Source: Streptomyces silvae (GTDB taxonomy: Bacteria > Actinomycetota > Actinomycetes > Streptomycetales > Streptomycetaceae). From it: 64,000 nucleotides of DNA. Below, one piece after another: positions 28,095 to 36,495 of the stretch. Position numbers and translations under genes: made by a program. The stretch is taken from NCBI RefSeq assembly GCF_016745505.1, contig NZ_JAERUC010000027.1, positions 1 through 64,000 of the forward strand, read 5' to 3'. Each line of letters starts with the position of its first letter. Positions within the stretch are counted from its first letter, which is position 1. Under the pieces are notes generated by a model that saw only the letters and a list, made by a program, of their open reading frames with translations, ran no database searches and was not told where the DNA came from.

Positions 28095-28292
28095 AGGTCA
28101 CCCCCAGGCATGGTGACGGGCTTTCAGCCCTCCCGCGGGGGCCGCCCCCACGGGCCCGCCGCGAGCCTGGGGTCCGGAGACCGGACGGTCGCACAAACCA
28201 CTGGGCAGGATGGTGACGGACCGTCATTTCCCAGCTGGCGGCAGCGGTACGCCACTGTATCGGCACGTTCTGTCACGAGTGAGGTTTCGACC

Positions 28293-28330
28293 GCGACTTA
28301 GCTCAGCTGGGCTAACCGCCGGATCGGCGG
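28293..28330 (+). other. tRNA-like 5' half (possible tRNA or att remnant)
   Basis: GCGACTTAGCTCAGCTGG reads like the acceptor strand and D-arm of a tRNA. It is followed by a perfect hairpin CCGCCG-GAT-CGGCGG where an anticodon arm could have been. A complementary AGTCGC occurs at 28387-28392, but the spacing (100 nt) and the absence of a T-loop motif exclude a working tRNA. It lies in the otherwise empty gap between ssgR and the next gene. Confidence 0.3.
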
Positions 28331-28338
28331 CCCGTCGA

Positions 28339-28372
28339 GCGGACTCCGGGCACCACGGGCCCTGGCGTCCGC
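28339..28372 (-). terminator. Terminator of the DUF5326-like gene
   Basis: GCGGAC and GTCCGC enclose an inner GGGC/GCCC stem, ten bases after the stop codon of the small membrane protein on the minus strand. Confidence 0.55.
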
Positions 28373-28381
28373 CCGGTTGCG

Positions 28382-28597
28382 CTACCAGTCGCTGCGCTCG
28401 GACGACGACATGAACTTCCGTACGACGAAGATCAGGCCACCCACGAGGACGACGAACACCAGCGCCTTGAACAGCAGTCCGATGACGAACCCGACCACGC
28501 TCGCGATCAGGCCGCCGAACACGACGATCGCGATGAGCGGCACCGCGACCCACTTCACCCACCAGGGCATCCCCGCGAAAATCTCCCGCACCGCCAT
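28382..28597 (-). CDS. Small two-TM membrane protein (DUF5326-like)
   Basis: 71-aa protein starting MAVREIFAGMPWWVKWVAV. Two closely spaced hydrophobic helices (about 12-33 and 36-60) are followed by the cationic tail RKFMSSSERSDW. It looks like the small conserved actinobacterial membrane protein family DUF5326. Function is unknown. Confidence 0.8.
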   Translation of the reverse strand: MAVREIFAGMPWWVKWVAVPLIAIVVFGGLIASVVGFVIGLLFKALVFVVLVGGLIFVVRKFMSSSERSDW

Positions 28598-28754
28598 CGC
28601 CGTTACCTCGTCTCTGTGAGTACCTGCTTCGATGCTAGAGGCGCGGGAAGGCCGACGGGGGCCCGGGAGCCCTTGAAGTCCCCTGAGCGATCCCCTAGGG
28701 AACCCCGGGACCCGAGGGAGCCCGATACCGGTGGAAACCCTGCCCGGGGACCGG

Positions 28755-29072
28755 TCAGCCCTCCGGCGGGGAGAAGACCACCATCACCCTGAGGTCCTCG
28801 GTGATGTGGTGGAACTTGTGGGCGGCCCCCGCCGGCACGTAGACGACGCTCCCCCGCCCGACCTGGGTGGTCTCCGTGCCGACCGTGATCGAGGCACGGC
28901 CGCTCACGACGAAGTACACCTCGTCCTGCTGGTGCGGCTGCTGGGGATCGAGAGCGCCGGCGTCCAGGGCGTAGAGGCCGACGGACATGTTGCGTTCCCG
29001 GACGAACTGCAGATACGCACCGTCGTTGGCGGCACGTTCCGCCTCCAGCTCGTCCAGTCTGAATGCCTTCAT
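28755..29072 (-). CDS. Cupin-domain protein
   Basis: 105-aa single-domain cupin starting MKAFRLDELEAERAANDG. Cupin motif 1 appears as PHQQDEVYFVVSGRASITVG, with the second His replaced by Gln in HQQDE. Motif 2 is VPAGAAHKFHHI. The frame extends upstream to 29663, but that part is antisense to two other genes and is rejected. It could be a small metal-binding isomerase or sensor-like protein. It is divergent from the holin-like gene. Confidence 0.85.
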   Translation of the reverse strand: MKAFRLDELEAERAANDGAYLQFVRERNMSVGLYALDAGALDPQQPHQQDEVYFVVSGRASITVGTETTQVGRGSVVYVPAGAAHKFHHITEDLRVMVVFSPPEG

Positions 29073-29150
29073 CGCCCGTCCGCCCCTCGCACCCGTGCTC
29101 GTCCGTACCGCCGGTGTTCCCCACCGATCATGTCTGCCACGATCAGACAC

Positions 29151-29528
29151 ATGAAGAATTTCGTAGTCAAGACGATCGCCAACGCGGGTGCGCTGGCGGT
29201 GGCCATCTGGTTGCTCCAGGACATCACGCTCACCGGTGACAGCACCGGGCGCAAGGTGCTCACGCTGATCGTGGTGGCGCTGCTGTTCGGTCTGGTGAAC
29301 TTCATCGTCAAGCCGGTGGTGAAGCTGCTCACCCTCCCCCTGTTCATCCTCACGCTCGGGCTGATCACCCTGGTGGTGAACGCCCTGATGCTGATGCTGA
29401 CCTCCTGGCTGGCAGGCGTCATCGATGTGAGCTTCCACGTCGAGGGCTTCTGGACGGCGGTCCTGGGCGGCCTCATCATCTCCGTCGTGTCCTGGGCGCT
29501 CAATGTGGTGCTCCCCGACGAGGACTGA
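29151..29528 (+). CDS. Phage-holin-like (YvlD family) membrane protein
   Basis: 125-aa protein with four hydrophobic helices and the family hallmark GLVNFIVKPVVKLLTLPLFILTLGLITLVVNALML. The YvlD/holin-4 superfamily is widespread and chromosomal, and a lytic function is not implied. An in-frame ATG at 29130 would add seven residues; neither start has a visible Shine-Dalgarno. An inverted repeat TGTCTG-N7-CAGACA (29131-29149) abuts the chosen ATG. Confidence 0.85.
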   Translation: MKNFVVKTIANAGALAVAIWLLQDITLTGDSTGRKVLTLIVVALLFGLVNFIVKPVVKLLTLPLFILTLGLITLVVNALMLMLTSWLAGVIDVSFHVEGFWTAVLGGLIISVVSWALNVVLPDED

Positions 29529-29592
29529 TCCGTCCCTCGATGACACAGTGCGGAGCGGACCGGTACACACCGGGGAGAGACGAGGAGACGAC

Positions 29593-30720
29593 ATGAGCAC
29601 CATGGGCGACGGGACACGGGCCGTACGGGCGGGACTGCCCGAACCCGAGCAGTACGAGCCCACCCTTCCCGGACCGGTCTTCGCCGCGCACTTCCATCTG
29701 TCCGGCGAGCCGGTCGGCCCCTATACGTACGGGCGGGAGACCAACCCGACCTGGACCCACCTGGAGCGCGCCATCGGCGAGCTGGAGGCGCCGGGGGAGC
29801 AGGTGGAGACCACGGTCTTCGCCTCGGGGATGGCCGCCATCTCGGCCGTACTCCTCTCCCAGGCGCGCACCGGCGACGCCGTGGTCCTGCCCGACGACGG
29901 CTACCAGGCCCTCCCTCTGGTGCGGGAGCAGCTGGAGGCGTACGGCGTCGAGGTCCGGACCGCCCCGACCGGCGGGGACGCCCAGCTCGCCCTGCTCGAC
30001 GGGGCGAAGCTGCTGTGGATCGAGACCCCCTCCAACCCCGGCCTCGACGTCTGTGACATCCGCAGGCTCGTGGAGGCGGCGCACGCCAAGGGCGTCCTGG
30101 TCGCGGTCGACAACACCCTGGCCACCCCGATCGGCCAGCGCCCCCTCGAACTGGGAGCGGACTTCTCGGTGGCCAGCGACACCAAGGGCATGACCGGGCA
30201 CGGGGACATCCTGCTCGGCCACGTCAGCTGCCTGGATCCTGAGCTCGGCGCCGGTGTGCGCCGCTGGCGCAAGGTGGTCGGTGCCATTCCCGGCCCCATG
30301 GAGGCCTGGCTCGCGCACCGCTCGCTGGCGACCCTGCAGCTCCGGATCGACCGCCAGTGCACGACCGCGCTGGCGCTGGCCGAGGCCCTGTCCAAGCGGG
30401 CGGACGTGGCGGGGCTCCGGTACCCGGGGCTGCCCGGCGACCCCTCGTACCCGACGGCCGTCCGGCAGATGCGGCGCTTCGGCTCCGTGGTGTCGTTCGT
30501 GCTGGCGGACAAGGACACCGCCGAGCGCTTCCTGGGCGGGCTGCGCCTGGTCGACGACGCGACGAGCTTCGGCGGCGTGCGGTCCACCGCTGAGCGCCGG
30601 GCGCGCTGGGGCGGGGACGCGGTGCCGGAGGGCTTCGTCCGCTTCTCCGTCGGCGCCGAAGACCCCGAGGACCTGCTGGCGGACGTGGAACGCGCACTGG
30701 ACGCGGCCGCCGCCCGCTGA
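29593..30720 (+). CDS. Cystathionine gamma-lyase/synthase-like PLP enzyme
   Basis: 375-aa Cys/Met-metabolism PLP enzyme. Landmarks are the N-terminal YTYGRETNPTWTHLERAIGELE, ASGMAAISAVLL, IETPSNPGLDVCDI, VDNTLATP and the PLP lysine in SVASDTKGMTGHGDILLG. The normal STTKY motif is changed to SDTKGM, so substrate preference may differ from a standard cystathionine enzyme. It starts at an ATG after GAGGAGACG, 64 bp behind the holin-like gene. A hairpin at 30743-30784 ends it. Confidence 0.9.
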   Translation: MSTMGDGTRAVRAGLPEPEQYEPTLPGPVFAAHFHLSGEPVGPYTYGRETNPTWTHLERAIGELEAPGEQVETTVFASGMAAISAVLLSQARTGDAVVLPDDGYQALPLVREQLEAYGVEVRTAPTGGDAQLALLDGAKLLWIETPSNPGLDVCDIRRLVEAAHAKGVLVAVDNTLATPIGQRPLELGADFSVASDTKGMTGHGDILLGHVSCLDPELGAGVRRWRKVVGAIPGPMEAWLAHRSLATLQLRIDRQCTTALALAEALSKRADVAGLRYPGLPGDPSYPTAVRQMRRFGSVVSFVLADKDTAERFLGGLRLVDDATSFGGVRSTAERRARWGGDAVPEGFVRFSVGAEDPEDLLADVERALDAAAAR

Positions 30721-30742
30721 GCCCTCCCCTTCGGTCCTGGCA

Positions 30743-30784
30743 GGACCGGTCCGGGACGGGCGTCCCCGTCCACCGGACCGGTCC
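30743..30784 (+). terminator. Terminator after the cystathionine-lyase-like gene
   Basis: GGACCGGTCCGGGACGGG pairs with a downstream CCCGTCC...CCGGACCGGTCC arm with a two-base interruption. The rest of the 271-bp gap to the LysR gene contains an AT-rich stretch (30865-30930, including CATATTTATAG) that probably carries the regulator promoter. Confidence 0.55.
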
Positions 30785-30991
30785 CGCCCGGGACGAGCGG
30801 CCCGAGCCTCCCCCCTCGTGACTCGGACCGCCCCGGTTCCTGCGCCGAGAACCGCCTGGACAAGGCTAGTTGACTGTGCGTCAGTGTCCAATCACAGTAG
30901 CGACAGCGACCTATCGACATATTTATAGTTGGGGCGGTTGCGAGGGGCGGTGCGGGACGGCGCGGCGTCCGCGAGGGGGAGGGGGCGAACC

Positions 30992-31888
30992 ATGGACCTG
31001 GCCCTGCTGCGCACGTTCGTCACGGTGCACCGGGCCGGATCGTTCACCCGGGCCGCCGCCCTGCTCGGCCTGTCCCAGCCCGCCGTCACCTCGCAGATAC
31101 GGACCCTGGAGCGGCAACTGGGCCGGCCGCTCTTCCTGCGCAGGGCCCGCGGGGTGACCCCGACCACCGTCGGCGACGAGCTCGCCCACCGGGCCGCCCC
31201 CCACCTGGACGCACTGGTCGACATCGTCGAGGTGGGGCTCGACGAGGAGTCGGGGACGAGGACACTGCACCTGGCCGGTCCCCCGGAGTTCACCTCGCTG
31301 CGCGCGTTGCCCGCACTGACCCCATTGATCTCCCAGGGGCTCGCGCTGCGCAGCAGCTTCCTCGCGAAGACCGAGGACGCCCTCGACGGGCTGTCCGCCG
31401 GACATCATGATCTGGCCATCACCACCGCCCGCCCGCGGGGCGGGCTGCTGACGTCGACCACCCTCTGCGACGAGGAGCACGTCCTGATCGCCGCACCTCG
31501 CTGGGCGGGGCGACTGGGCCCCGGGGCGCTGCGGCACAAGGGTTCGGTCCTCCTGGAACAGCTGCCGGTGGTCGAGGTGCACGAGAGCCTTCCGCTGGTC
31601 GCCCGCTACTGGGCGACGGTCTTCGACAGCCGCCCCGCCGCGTCCGCCGCCGTGATCGCACCGGACCTCCGCGCGGTTCTGGAGTGCGCGGCAGCGGGTG
31701 CCGGCCTGGCCGTGCTGCCGCGCTATCTCTGCGAGGGCGCGCTGGAGCGGGGCGAGGTCGTGGCTCTCCTGGACCCTCCGATCCCACCGCTGCGCACGTA
31801 TTTCCTGGTCGCGAGGACCGGCACACTCGGCCTTCCGCACATCGCGCGGGCGCACGAGTGGCTGGTGCGCGCTGCCGTGGACTGGTGA
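30992..31888 (+). CDS. LysR-family transcriptional regulator
   Basis: 298-aa LTTR. The N-terminal winged helix is MDLALLRTFVTVHRAGSFTR followed by LLGLSQPAVTSQIRTLERQLG and LFLRRARGVTPT. The substrate-binding domain runs from about residue 90 to the end, with AGAGLAVLPRYL near residue 240. Start ATG 30992 follows GAGGGGG. No divergent target gene is adjacent; the Nudix gene downstream is in the same direction, 52 bp away. Confidence 0.93.
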   Translation: MDLALLRTFVTVHRAGSFTRAAALLGLSQPAVTSQIRTLERQLGRPLFLRRARGVTPTTVGDELAHRAAPHLDALVDIVEVGLDEESGTRTLHLAGPPEFTSLRALPALTPLISQGLALRSSFLAKTEDALDGLSAGHHDLAITTARPRGGLLTSTTLCDEEHVLIAAPRWAGRLGPGALRHKGSVLLEQLPVVEVHESLPLVARYWATVFDSRPAASAAVIAPDLRAVLECAAAGAGLAVLPRYLCEGALERGEVVALLDPPIPPLRTYFLVARTGTLGLPHIARAHEWLVRAAVDW

Positions 31889-31940
31889 CCGGTCGGCCGA
31901 CAGGAGTTTCAGACCGGCTTTCCTGGGCCACTCTCTTGCC

Positions 31941-32420
31941 ATGACCGAACGCCCGGTGGTCAAGCGCACAGCACGCGCCGTCCTGCTCGACGGCGACGAC
32001 CTCATCCTGATCAAGCGCACCAAGCCCGGTGTCGACCCGTACTGGCTCACGCCCGGTGGGGGCGTCGAGCCGGAGGACGCCACCGTCGTCGACGCGCTGC
32101 ACCGCGAGATCGACGAGGAGCTCGGCGCCAAGATCGTCGATATCGTGCCCTGCTTCGTCGACACCGTCGAACACATCGCGGGCGGCGGCGTCAAAGGCGT
32201 GAAGGTGCAGCACTTCTTCGTCTGCCACCTGGCATCGATGGACCCGTCGCGCCGGCACGGCCCCGAGATCGACGAACCCTGCGGGGAGTACGAGATCGTC
32301 CGGGTGCCCTTCAGCCGCGTCGGAATCGCGGCCGTGCATCTCGTGCCCCTGTCACTGCGGCACTATCTGGACGCCAATATCGAGGGCGTACGCGCGCTGC
32401 ACGCCTCCGATCTGGGCTGA
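31941..32420 (+). CDS. Nudix hydrolase
   Basis: 159-aa pyrophosphohydrolase-type domain, MTERPVVKRTARAVLLDGDDL. The Nudix box is GGVEPEDATVVDALHREIDEELG. The metal-binding REIDEELG half is intact but the first Glu of Gx5Ex7REUxEExGU is Ala. Substrates of this family include nucleoside diphosphate derivatives; none can be assigned here. It lies downstream of LysR in the same direction. Confidence 0.88.
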   Translation: MTERPVVKRTARAVLLDGDDLILIKRTKPGVDPYWLTPGGGVEPEDATVVDALHREIDEELGAKIVDIVPCFVDTVEHIAGGGVKGVKVQHFFVCHLASMDPSRRHGPEIDEPCGEYEIVRVPFSRVGIAAVHLVPLSLRHYLDANIEGVRALHASDLG

Positions 32421-32507
32421 GCCCCGGGGAGCCGGGCCCGGAGAACGCACGGACATGAGAGCGGGAGATACGCCGAGGCGCGTAGCCGGGGATACTCCCG
32501 CTGTCAG

Positions 32508-33056
32508 ATGACCGCCCGCCTCGCGCTTGGCACCGTGTTTCACGTGAAACCACTCAAGCGTCCTGTGCGCCGCAGCATCCTCGTCGTCCATGTGGCGGTG
32601 TCCGTGAGCTGGCTGGGCCTCACCGTAGGGCTGCTGGCTCTCGGCCTCACCGCGTTCCTCACCCACGACGCCTCGATGGCTCAGGCGGCCACCCGCTCCA
32701 TGAAGGTCTTCGGGGACTGGCTCGTCGTACCGGTCGCCCTGCTCTCGCTGCTCAGCGGTCTGATGCTGGCGCTCGGCACCTCATGGGGCCTGGCCCGGCA
32801 CCGCTGGGTCTGGACGAAGTTCTGGCTGACCCTGATCACCACAGGGCTGTCGGTCTTCTCGCTCCGCCCCGGCGTCGACGAAGCTGCGGCCCGGGGTGCG
32901 ACCGACATCGATCTGGTGATCGCACCCTCGGTGGCCACGGCCACGTACCTCTTCATCACCGCGATATCGGTGCTGAAGCCGTGGGGACCGACTCGCCGGG
33001 GCCGACGGCTGCGGCAGGCTCAGCGGCCTGTGCGGCAGTCGGCCGCCCAGCCGTGA
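32508..33056 (+). CDS. DUF2269-like membrane protein with parS in its 5' end
   Basis: 182-aa protein with four TM helices (about residues 24-50, 67-90, 103-118, 138-156) and a cationic C-terminus, resembling small DUF2269-type membrane proteins. The start is uncertain: ATG 32508, GTG 32535 or GTG 32544 all keep the frame, and the last two lie within or at the edge of a parS site. The final 101 bp overlap the convergent MFS gene. Function is unknown. Confidence 0.7.
   Translation: MTARLALGTVFHVKPLKRPVRRSILVVHVAVSVSWLGLTVGLLALGLTAFLTHDASMAQAATRSMKVFGDWLVVPVALLSLLSGLMLALGTSWGLARHRWVWTKFWLTLITTGLSVFSLRPGVDEAAARGATDIDLVIAPSVATATYLFITAISVLKPWGPTRRGRRLRQAQRPVRQSAAQP
32537..32550. other. parS: parS site inside the 5' end of a membrane protein gene
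   Basis: Exact GTTTCACGTGAAAC. In this frame it encodes FHVK, and its central GTG (32544) is itself an in-frame potential start, the same arrangement as at cydDC. Confidence 0.9.
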
Positions 33057-34200
33057 CCGCCCGGCGCTCGATCGCGCCGGAGAGCACCGCCAGCACCAGC
33101 GCCGAGGCCGCGAGTACGGCGCCGACCCAGTTGGGTGCGGTGTAGCCGAAGCCCGCCGCGATGACGAGGCCGCCCAGCCACGCCGAGAGCGCGTTGCCGA
33201 GGTTGAAAGCCCCGATGTTGACGGCCGAGGCCAGGGTGGGCGCACCCGCCGCCTGGTCGAGCACACGCTTCTGGAGCGGCGGTACGGTCGCGAAGCCGAG
33301 GGCCCCGATGAGGACGATGGTCACAGCGGCGGCGATCTTGTTGTGCGCGGTCAGCGTGAACAGGGCCAGGACCACGGCGAGGGCGCCGAGCGCCACGTAC
33401 AGCATCGGCATGAGATGACGGTCGGCGAACTTCCCCCCGAGCAGATTCCCTCCGACCATGCCGAGTCCGAAGAGGACCAGCAGCCAGGTGACGGACGATG
33501 CCGCGAAGCCGGCCGTCTCCGTCATCATCGGGGTGATGTAGGTGATCGCCGCGAACACGCCGCCAAAGCCCAGCACCGTCATGGCCATGGCGAGCAGCAC
33601 CTGGACATTGCGGAACGCGGCCAGTTCGTGGCGGATCCGCACACCCTGGGGCTTCGGCTGCTCAGGAACGAGCTTCGCCACGCCGAGGAGCCCCAGGACG
33701 CCGAGCCCCGCGACGACGAAGAACGTCACGCGCCAGCCGAGGCTCTGACCGATGAAGGTGCCCAGAGGAACGCCCACGACGTTGGCGACGGTGAGCCCGG
33801 TGAACATCATGGCGATGGCACCGGCCTTCTTCTCCGGAGCGACCAGGTCCGCCGCCACGACCGACCCGATGCCGAAGAAGGCGCCATGGGCGAGCGAGGC
33901 GATCACCCGTCCGGCCAGCATCACGCCGAAGACGGGGGCGAGCGCGGAGACAACGTTCCCCACGATGAACAGCCCCATGAGGAGCATCAGCATCCGCTTC
34001 CTGGTCACGCGGGTGCCGAGGATCGTCATGAGCGGGGCACCGAGAACCACGCCCAAGGCGTAGCCCGTGACCAGAAAGCCTGCGGTCGGGATCGAGACCT
34101 GGAAGTCAGCCGCGACATCGGGAAGCAATCCCATGATCACGAACTCGGTGGTGCCGATACCGAATGCCCCGATGGCGAGGGCGAGGAGCGCGAGCGGCAT
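32956..34200 (-). CDS. MFS drug-efflux-type transporter
   Basis: 414-aa, 12-TM major facilitator (MPLALLALAIGAFGIGTTEFVIMGLLPD). It contains the motif GTRVTRKRMLMLLM between TM2 and TM3 and resembles the AraJ/chloramphenicol-resistance-like DHA1 group. The chosen ATG follows GGGAAGGTGG; the 16-residue upstream extension lacks support. It is divergent from a MarR regulator with operator-like repeats between them, so it is probably MarR-controlled. The substrate is unknown. Confidence 0.9.
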   Translation of the reverse strand: MPLALLALAIGAFGIGTTEFVIMGLLPDVAADFQVSIPTAGFLVTGYALGVVLGAPLMTILGTRVTRKRMLMLLMGLFIVGNVVSALAPVFGVMLAGRVIASLAHGAFFGIGSVVAADLVAPEKKAGAIAMMFTGLTVANVVGVPLGTFIGQSLGWRVTFFVVAGLGVLGLLGVAKLVPEQPKPQGVRIRHELAAFRNVQVLLAMAMTVLGFGGVFAAITYITPMMTETAGFAASSVTWLLVLFGLGMVGGNLLGGKFADRHLMPMLYVALGALAVVLALFTLTAHNKIAAAVTIVLIGALGFATVPPLQKRVLDQAAGAPTLASAVNIGAFNLGNALSAWLGGLVIAAGFGYTAPNWVGAVLAASALVLAVLSGAIERRAVTAGRPTAAQAAEPAAAVGPGESVPTASAPISR

Positions 34201-34250
34201 GGATGCCACCTTCCCTGAAGTGTGCGCCTGCGTCTTACGAGCGTCCACAA

Positions 34251-34275
34251 TAATTGCAGACGCCTGTTAATTGCA
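34251..34275. promoter_or_regulatory. Operator-like repeats between MFS and MarR genes
   Basis: TAATTGCA occurs at 34251-34258 and again at 34268-34275 (17 bp apart, on the same helical face within about half a turn), inside an AT-rich island in the divergent spacer. Such repeats are typical MarR targets and would allow one regulator to control both genes. Confidence 0.5.
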
Positions 34276-34339
34276 AGCGCGGGCTATTGCGCACGTGCCC
34301 TATCCTGGAGGGAAGCAGCTCCCGTACGGAGGAGAGAAC

Positions 34340-34798
34340 ATGACAGCGACAGACCCCGCACTGACGGCCCTCGCCCAGAGCTGGTGTGCCCTCTCCCTGC
34401 TCCACGGGAAGATCGAGGCCCGCATCGAACGGGCCCTGCAGTCCCACCACAGTCTCAGCGCGCGCGAGTTCTCCCTGCTCGATGTCCTCAGCCGCCAGCA
34501 CAGCGGCACGGGCGGCCACCTGCAGATGAAGCAGGTGGCGGACGCCGTGGTGCTGAGCCAGAGCGCCACCACCCGGCTGGTCACCCGGCTCGAGGACCGC
34601 GGGCTGCTCACCCGGTACCTCTGTGACACGGACCGGCGGGGCATCTACACGGACGTCACCGAAGCGGGTCTCACGCTGCTGAGCGAGGCCAGGCCGACCA
34701 ACGACACCGCGCTCCGCGCCGCTCTCGACGAGGCCGCCGAGAACCCGGAGCTCGCCCCGCTGGTCCGGACGGTCGAGGCACTGAAGGTCCCCGCCTGA
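34340..34798 (+). CDS. MarR-family transcriptional regulator
   Basis: 152-aa winged-helix regulator. The HTH segment is LQMKQVADAVVLSQSATTRLVTRLEDRGLLTR, followed by the wing CDTDRRGIYTDVTEAG, which holds the family DxR motif. The ATG is preceded by GGAGGAGA. It is divergent from the MFS exporter, the classical arrangement for ligand-relieved repression of an efflux pump (inferred). Confidence 0.93.
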   Translation: MTATDPALTALAQSWCALSLLHGKIEARIERALQSHHSLSAREFSLLDVLSRQHSGTGGHLQMKQVADAVVLSQSATTRLVTRLEDRGLLTRYLCDTDRRGIYTDVTEAGLTLLSEARPTNDTALRAALDEAAENPELAPLVRTVEALKVPA

Positions 34799-34825
34799 GC
34801 CGGTGGGTTGCGTAGTCTGCCGATC

Positions 34826-35278
34826 ATGAGCGATCTCGACATACGTCCCGCCGTTTCCGCGGACATCCCCGCCATCGTGGCCATGCTCGCCGACGACCCG
34901 CTGGGCGCGCAGCGTGAGTCCCCGGACGATCTCGACCCGTACCTCGCCGCGTTCCGGCGGCTCGTCGACGACCCGAATCAGCATCTGACCGTGGCGGTGC
35001 GCCAGGGCAAGGTCGTGGGCACCCTCCAGCTGACGATCGTGCCGGGGCTGTCCCGGCGTGGTGCGACCCGTTCCATCGTCGAGGGCGTCCGCGTCCACGC
35101 GGATGAGCGCGGCAGCGGCCTCGGGACCCAGCTGATCCAGTGGGCGGTCGACGAATCCCGGCGCCAGGGCTGCCAGTTGGTGCAGCTGACGTCGGACGCC
35201 ACCCGTACGGACGCCCACCGCTTCTACGAGCGCCTCGGCTTCACCGCGAGCCACGTGGGCTTCAAGCTCGCTCTCTGA
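34826..35278 (+). CDS. GNAT-family N-acetyltransferase
   Basis: 150-aa acetyltransferase. The fold is recognisable from DIRPAVSADIPAIVAML at the start, the acetyl-CoA loop VHADERGSGLGTQLIQWA and the C-terminal DAHRFYERLGFTASHVGFKL. It lies 27 bp after the MarR gene, with a TAGTCT-like -10 nearby and no Shine-Dalgarno, so it may be either leaderless or co-transcribed. The substrate is unknown. Confidence 0.92.
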   Translation: MSDLDIRPAVSADIPAIVAMLADDPLGAQRESPDDLDPYLAAFRRLVDDPNQHLTVAVRQGKVVGTLQLTIVPGLSRRGATRSIVEGVRVHADERGSGLGTQLIQWAVDESRRQGCQLVQLTSDATRTDAHRFYERLGFTASHVGFKLAL

Positions 35279-35327
35279 ACGCGCGCGTTCCGCCCAGCCC
35301 CGTACTCCGCACTCCGGGAGGCATCAC

Positions 35328-36491
35328 GTGCACCGCGTCCACGATGAGCAGCGCCGGGTCAGACTCGGCCGGCGCCATCTGCTGGCCCCGTCCGCACGGG
35401 CCGCGTCCGCCGTCACGGTGGCCGACGCCCTCGTCGCCCTGCACGCGACCGATGCCGCCACGGTCTTCCTCTCCGTCTGCGCGCGGCTGACCGAACCCGG
35501 AGCCGGAGCGGTGGAGCGGGCGCTCTACGAGGACGTGTCGCTGGTGCGGCTGCTCTCCATGCGGAACACCCTGTTCACCGTGTCCACGGAGGTCGCACCC
35601 GCCGTCGACGCGTCGAGCGCGCGGGCCGTGGCGGCCAAGGAGCGCAGGAAGCTCCTCAAGCATCTGAAGGAGGACGGCCAGGGGCTGGACGAGCACTGGC
35701 TCGCCGATACCGAGACACAGACGCTCGCCGCTCTGACCGCTCGGGGCCGGGCCACGGGGAGCGAGCTGTCGGCCGCCGTACCCGCGCTGCGCACGAAGAT
35801 CACCGTCTTCCCCGGGACGAGGCAGGAGACGGTGCAGGGGATCGCCTCCCGGGTGATCCGGGTACTGGCCGCCGACGGGCGCATCCGGCGGGACCGGCCG
35901 CGCGGTTCATGGACCTCCAGCCAGTTCCGCTGGACGGCAGCCGAGCCATGGCCCCCGTCGGACCCTGCCCAGGCGCGGGCGGAGCTGGCCGGACGCTGGC
36001 TCCGGTCCTACGGCCCTGGCACCGAGGGCGATCTGAAGTGGTGGACGGGCTGGGGCGTCCGGGAGACGCGTACGGCCCTGGCCGCCGCCGGTGCCGAGGA
36101 GGTCCTCCTCGACAGCGGGGCCGTCGGCTGGGTCGCCCCGGGCGACCTCGCCGACGAACCCGCTCCGGAGCCCTGGGCGGCCCTGCTGCCCGGTCTCGAT
36201 CCGAGCGCCATGGGCTGGGCCGACCGCGGCTTCCACCTGCCCGTCGATCACCGTGCCGCCCTTTTCGACCGGGCCGGCAACATCGGGCCGACGGTGTGGT
36301 GGAACGGCACGGTCGTCGGGGGCTGGGCTCAGCGCGCGGACGGCGAGCCGGTGTGGCGGCTGCTGTCCGATGTGGGCAGGGAGGCCTCACAGCTCATCGA
36401 GGCGGAGGCTGCCCGGCTGTCGGCCTGGGTGGGCGACGCCCGGATCACTCCACGCTTCCGTACGCCTCTGGAGCGCGAGCTGACGGCGTGA
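35328..36491 (+). CDS. Winged-helix DNA-binding domain protein (HTH_42 type)
   Basis: 387-aa protein with three winged-helix segments, matching the actinobacterial HTH_42/YcaQ-related family whose characterised members bind or unhook alkylated or cross-linked DNA. Visible pieces are HLLAPSARAASAVTVADALVALHATDAATVFLS, MRNTLFTVSTEVAP, FRWTAAEPWPPSDPAQARAEL and LPGLDPSAMGW. The GTG start has CGGGAGG nine bases upstream. Biochemical function is uncertain, but a DNA-repair role is a reasonable hypothesis. A parS site follows the stop by 4 bp. Confidence 0.82.
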   Translation: MHRVHDEQRRVRLGRRHLLAPSARAASAVTVADALVALHATDAATVFLSVCARLTEPGAGAVERALYEDVSLVRLLSMRNTLFTVSTEVAPAVDASSARAVAAKERRKLLKHLKEDGQGLDEHWLADTETQTLAALTARGRATGSELSAAVPALRTKITVFPGTRQETVQGIASRVIRVLAADGRIRRDRPRGSWTSSQFRWTAAEPWPPSDPAQARAELAGRWLRSYGPGTEGDLKWWTGWGVRETRTALAAAGAEEVLLDSGAVGWVAPGDLADEPAPEPWAALLPGLDPSAMGWADRGFHLPVDHRAALFDRAGNIGPTVWWNGTVVGGWAQRADGEPVWRLLSDVGREASQLIEAEAARLSAWVGDARITPRFRTPLERELTA

Positions 36492-36495
36492 GCGT

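Noticed and set aside
28293..28392. Functional tRNA at the ssgR locus
   Set aside because: The acceptor halves are about 100 nt apart, the T-loop motif is missing, and the 3' half is inside the stop region of a conserved small gene.
28755..29663. Long form (302 aa) of the cupin gene
   Set aside because: The N-terminal two-thirds would be antisense to the holin-like gene and the start of the cystathionine-lyase-like gene. The cupin domain begins at 29072.
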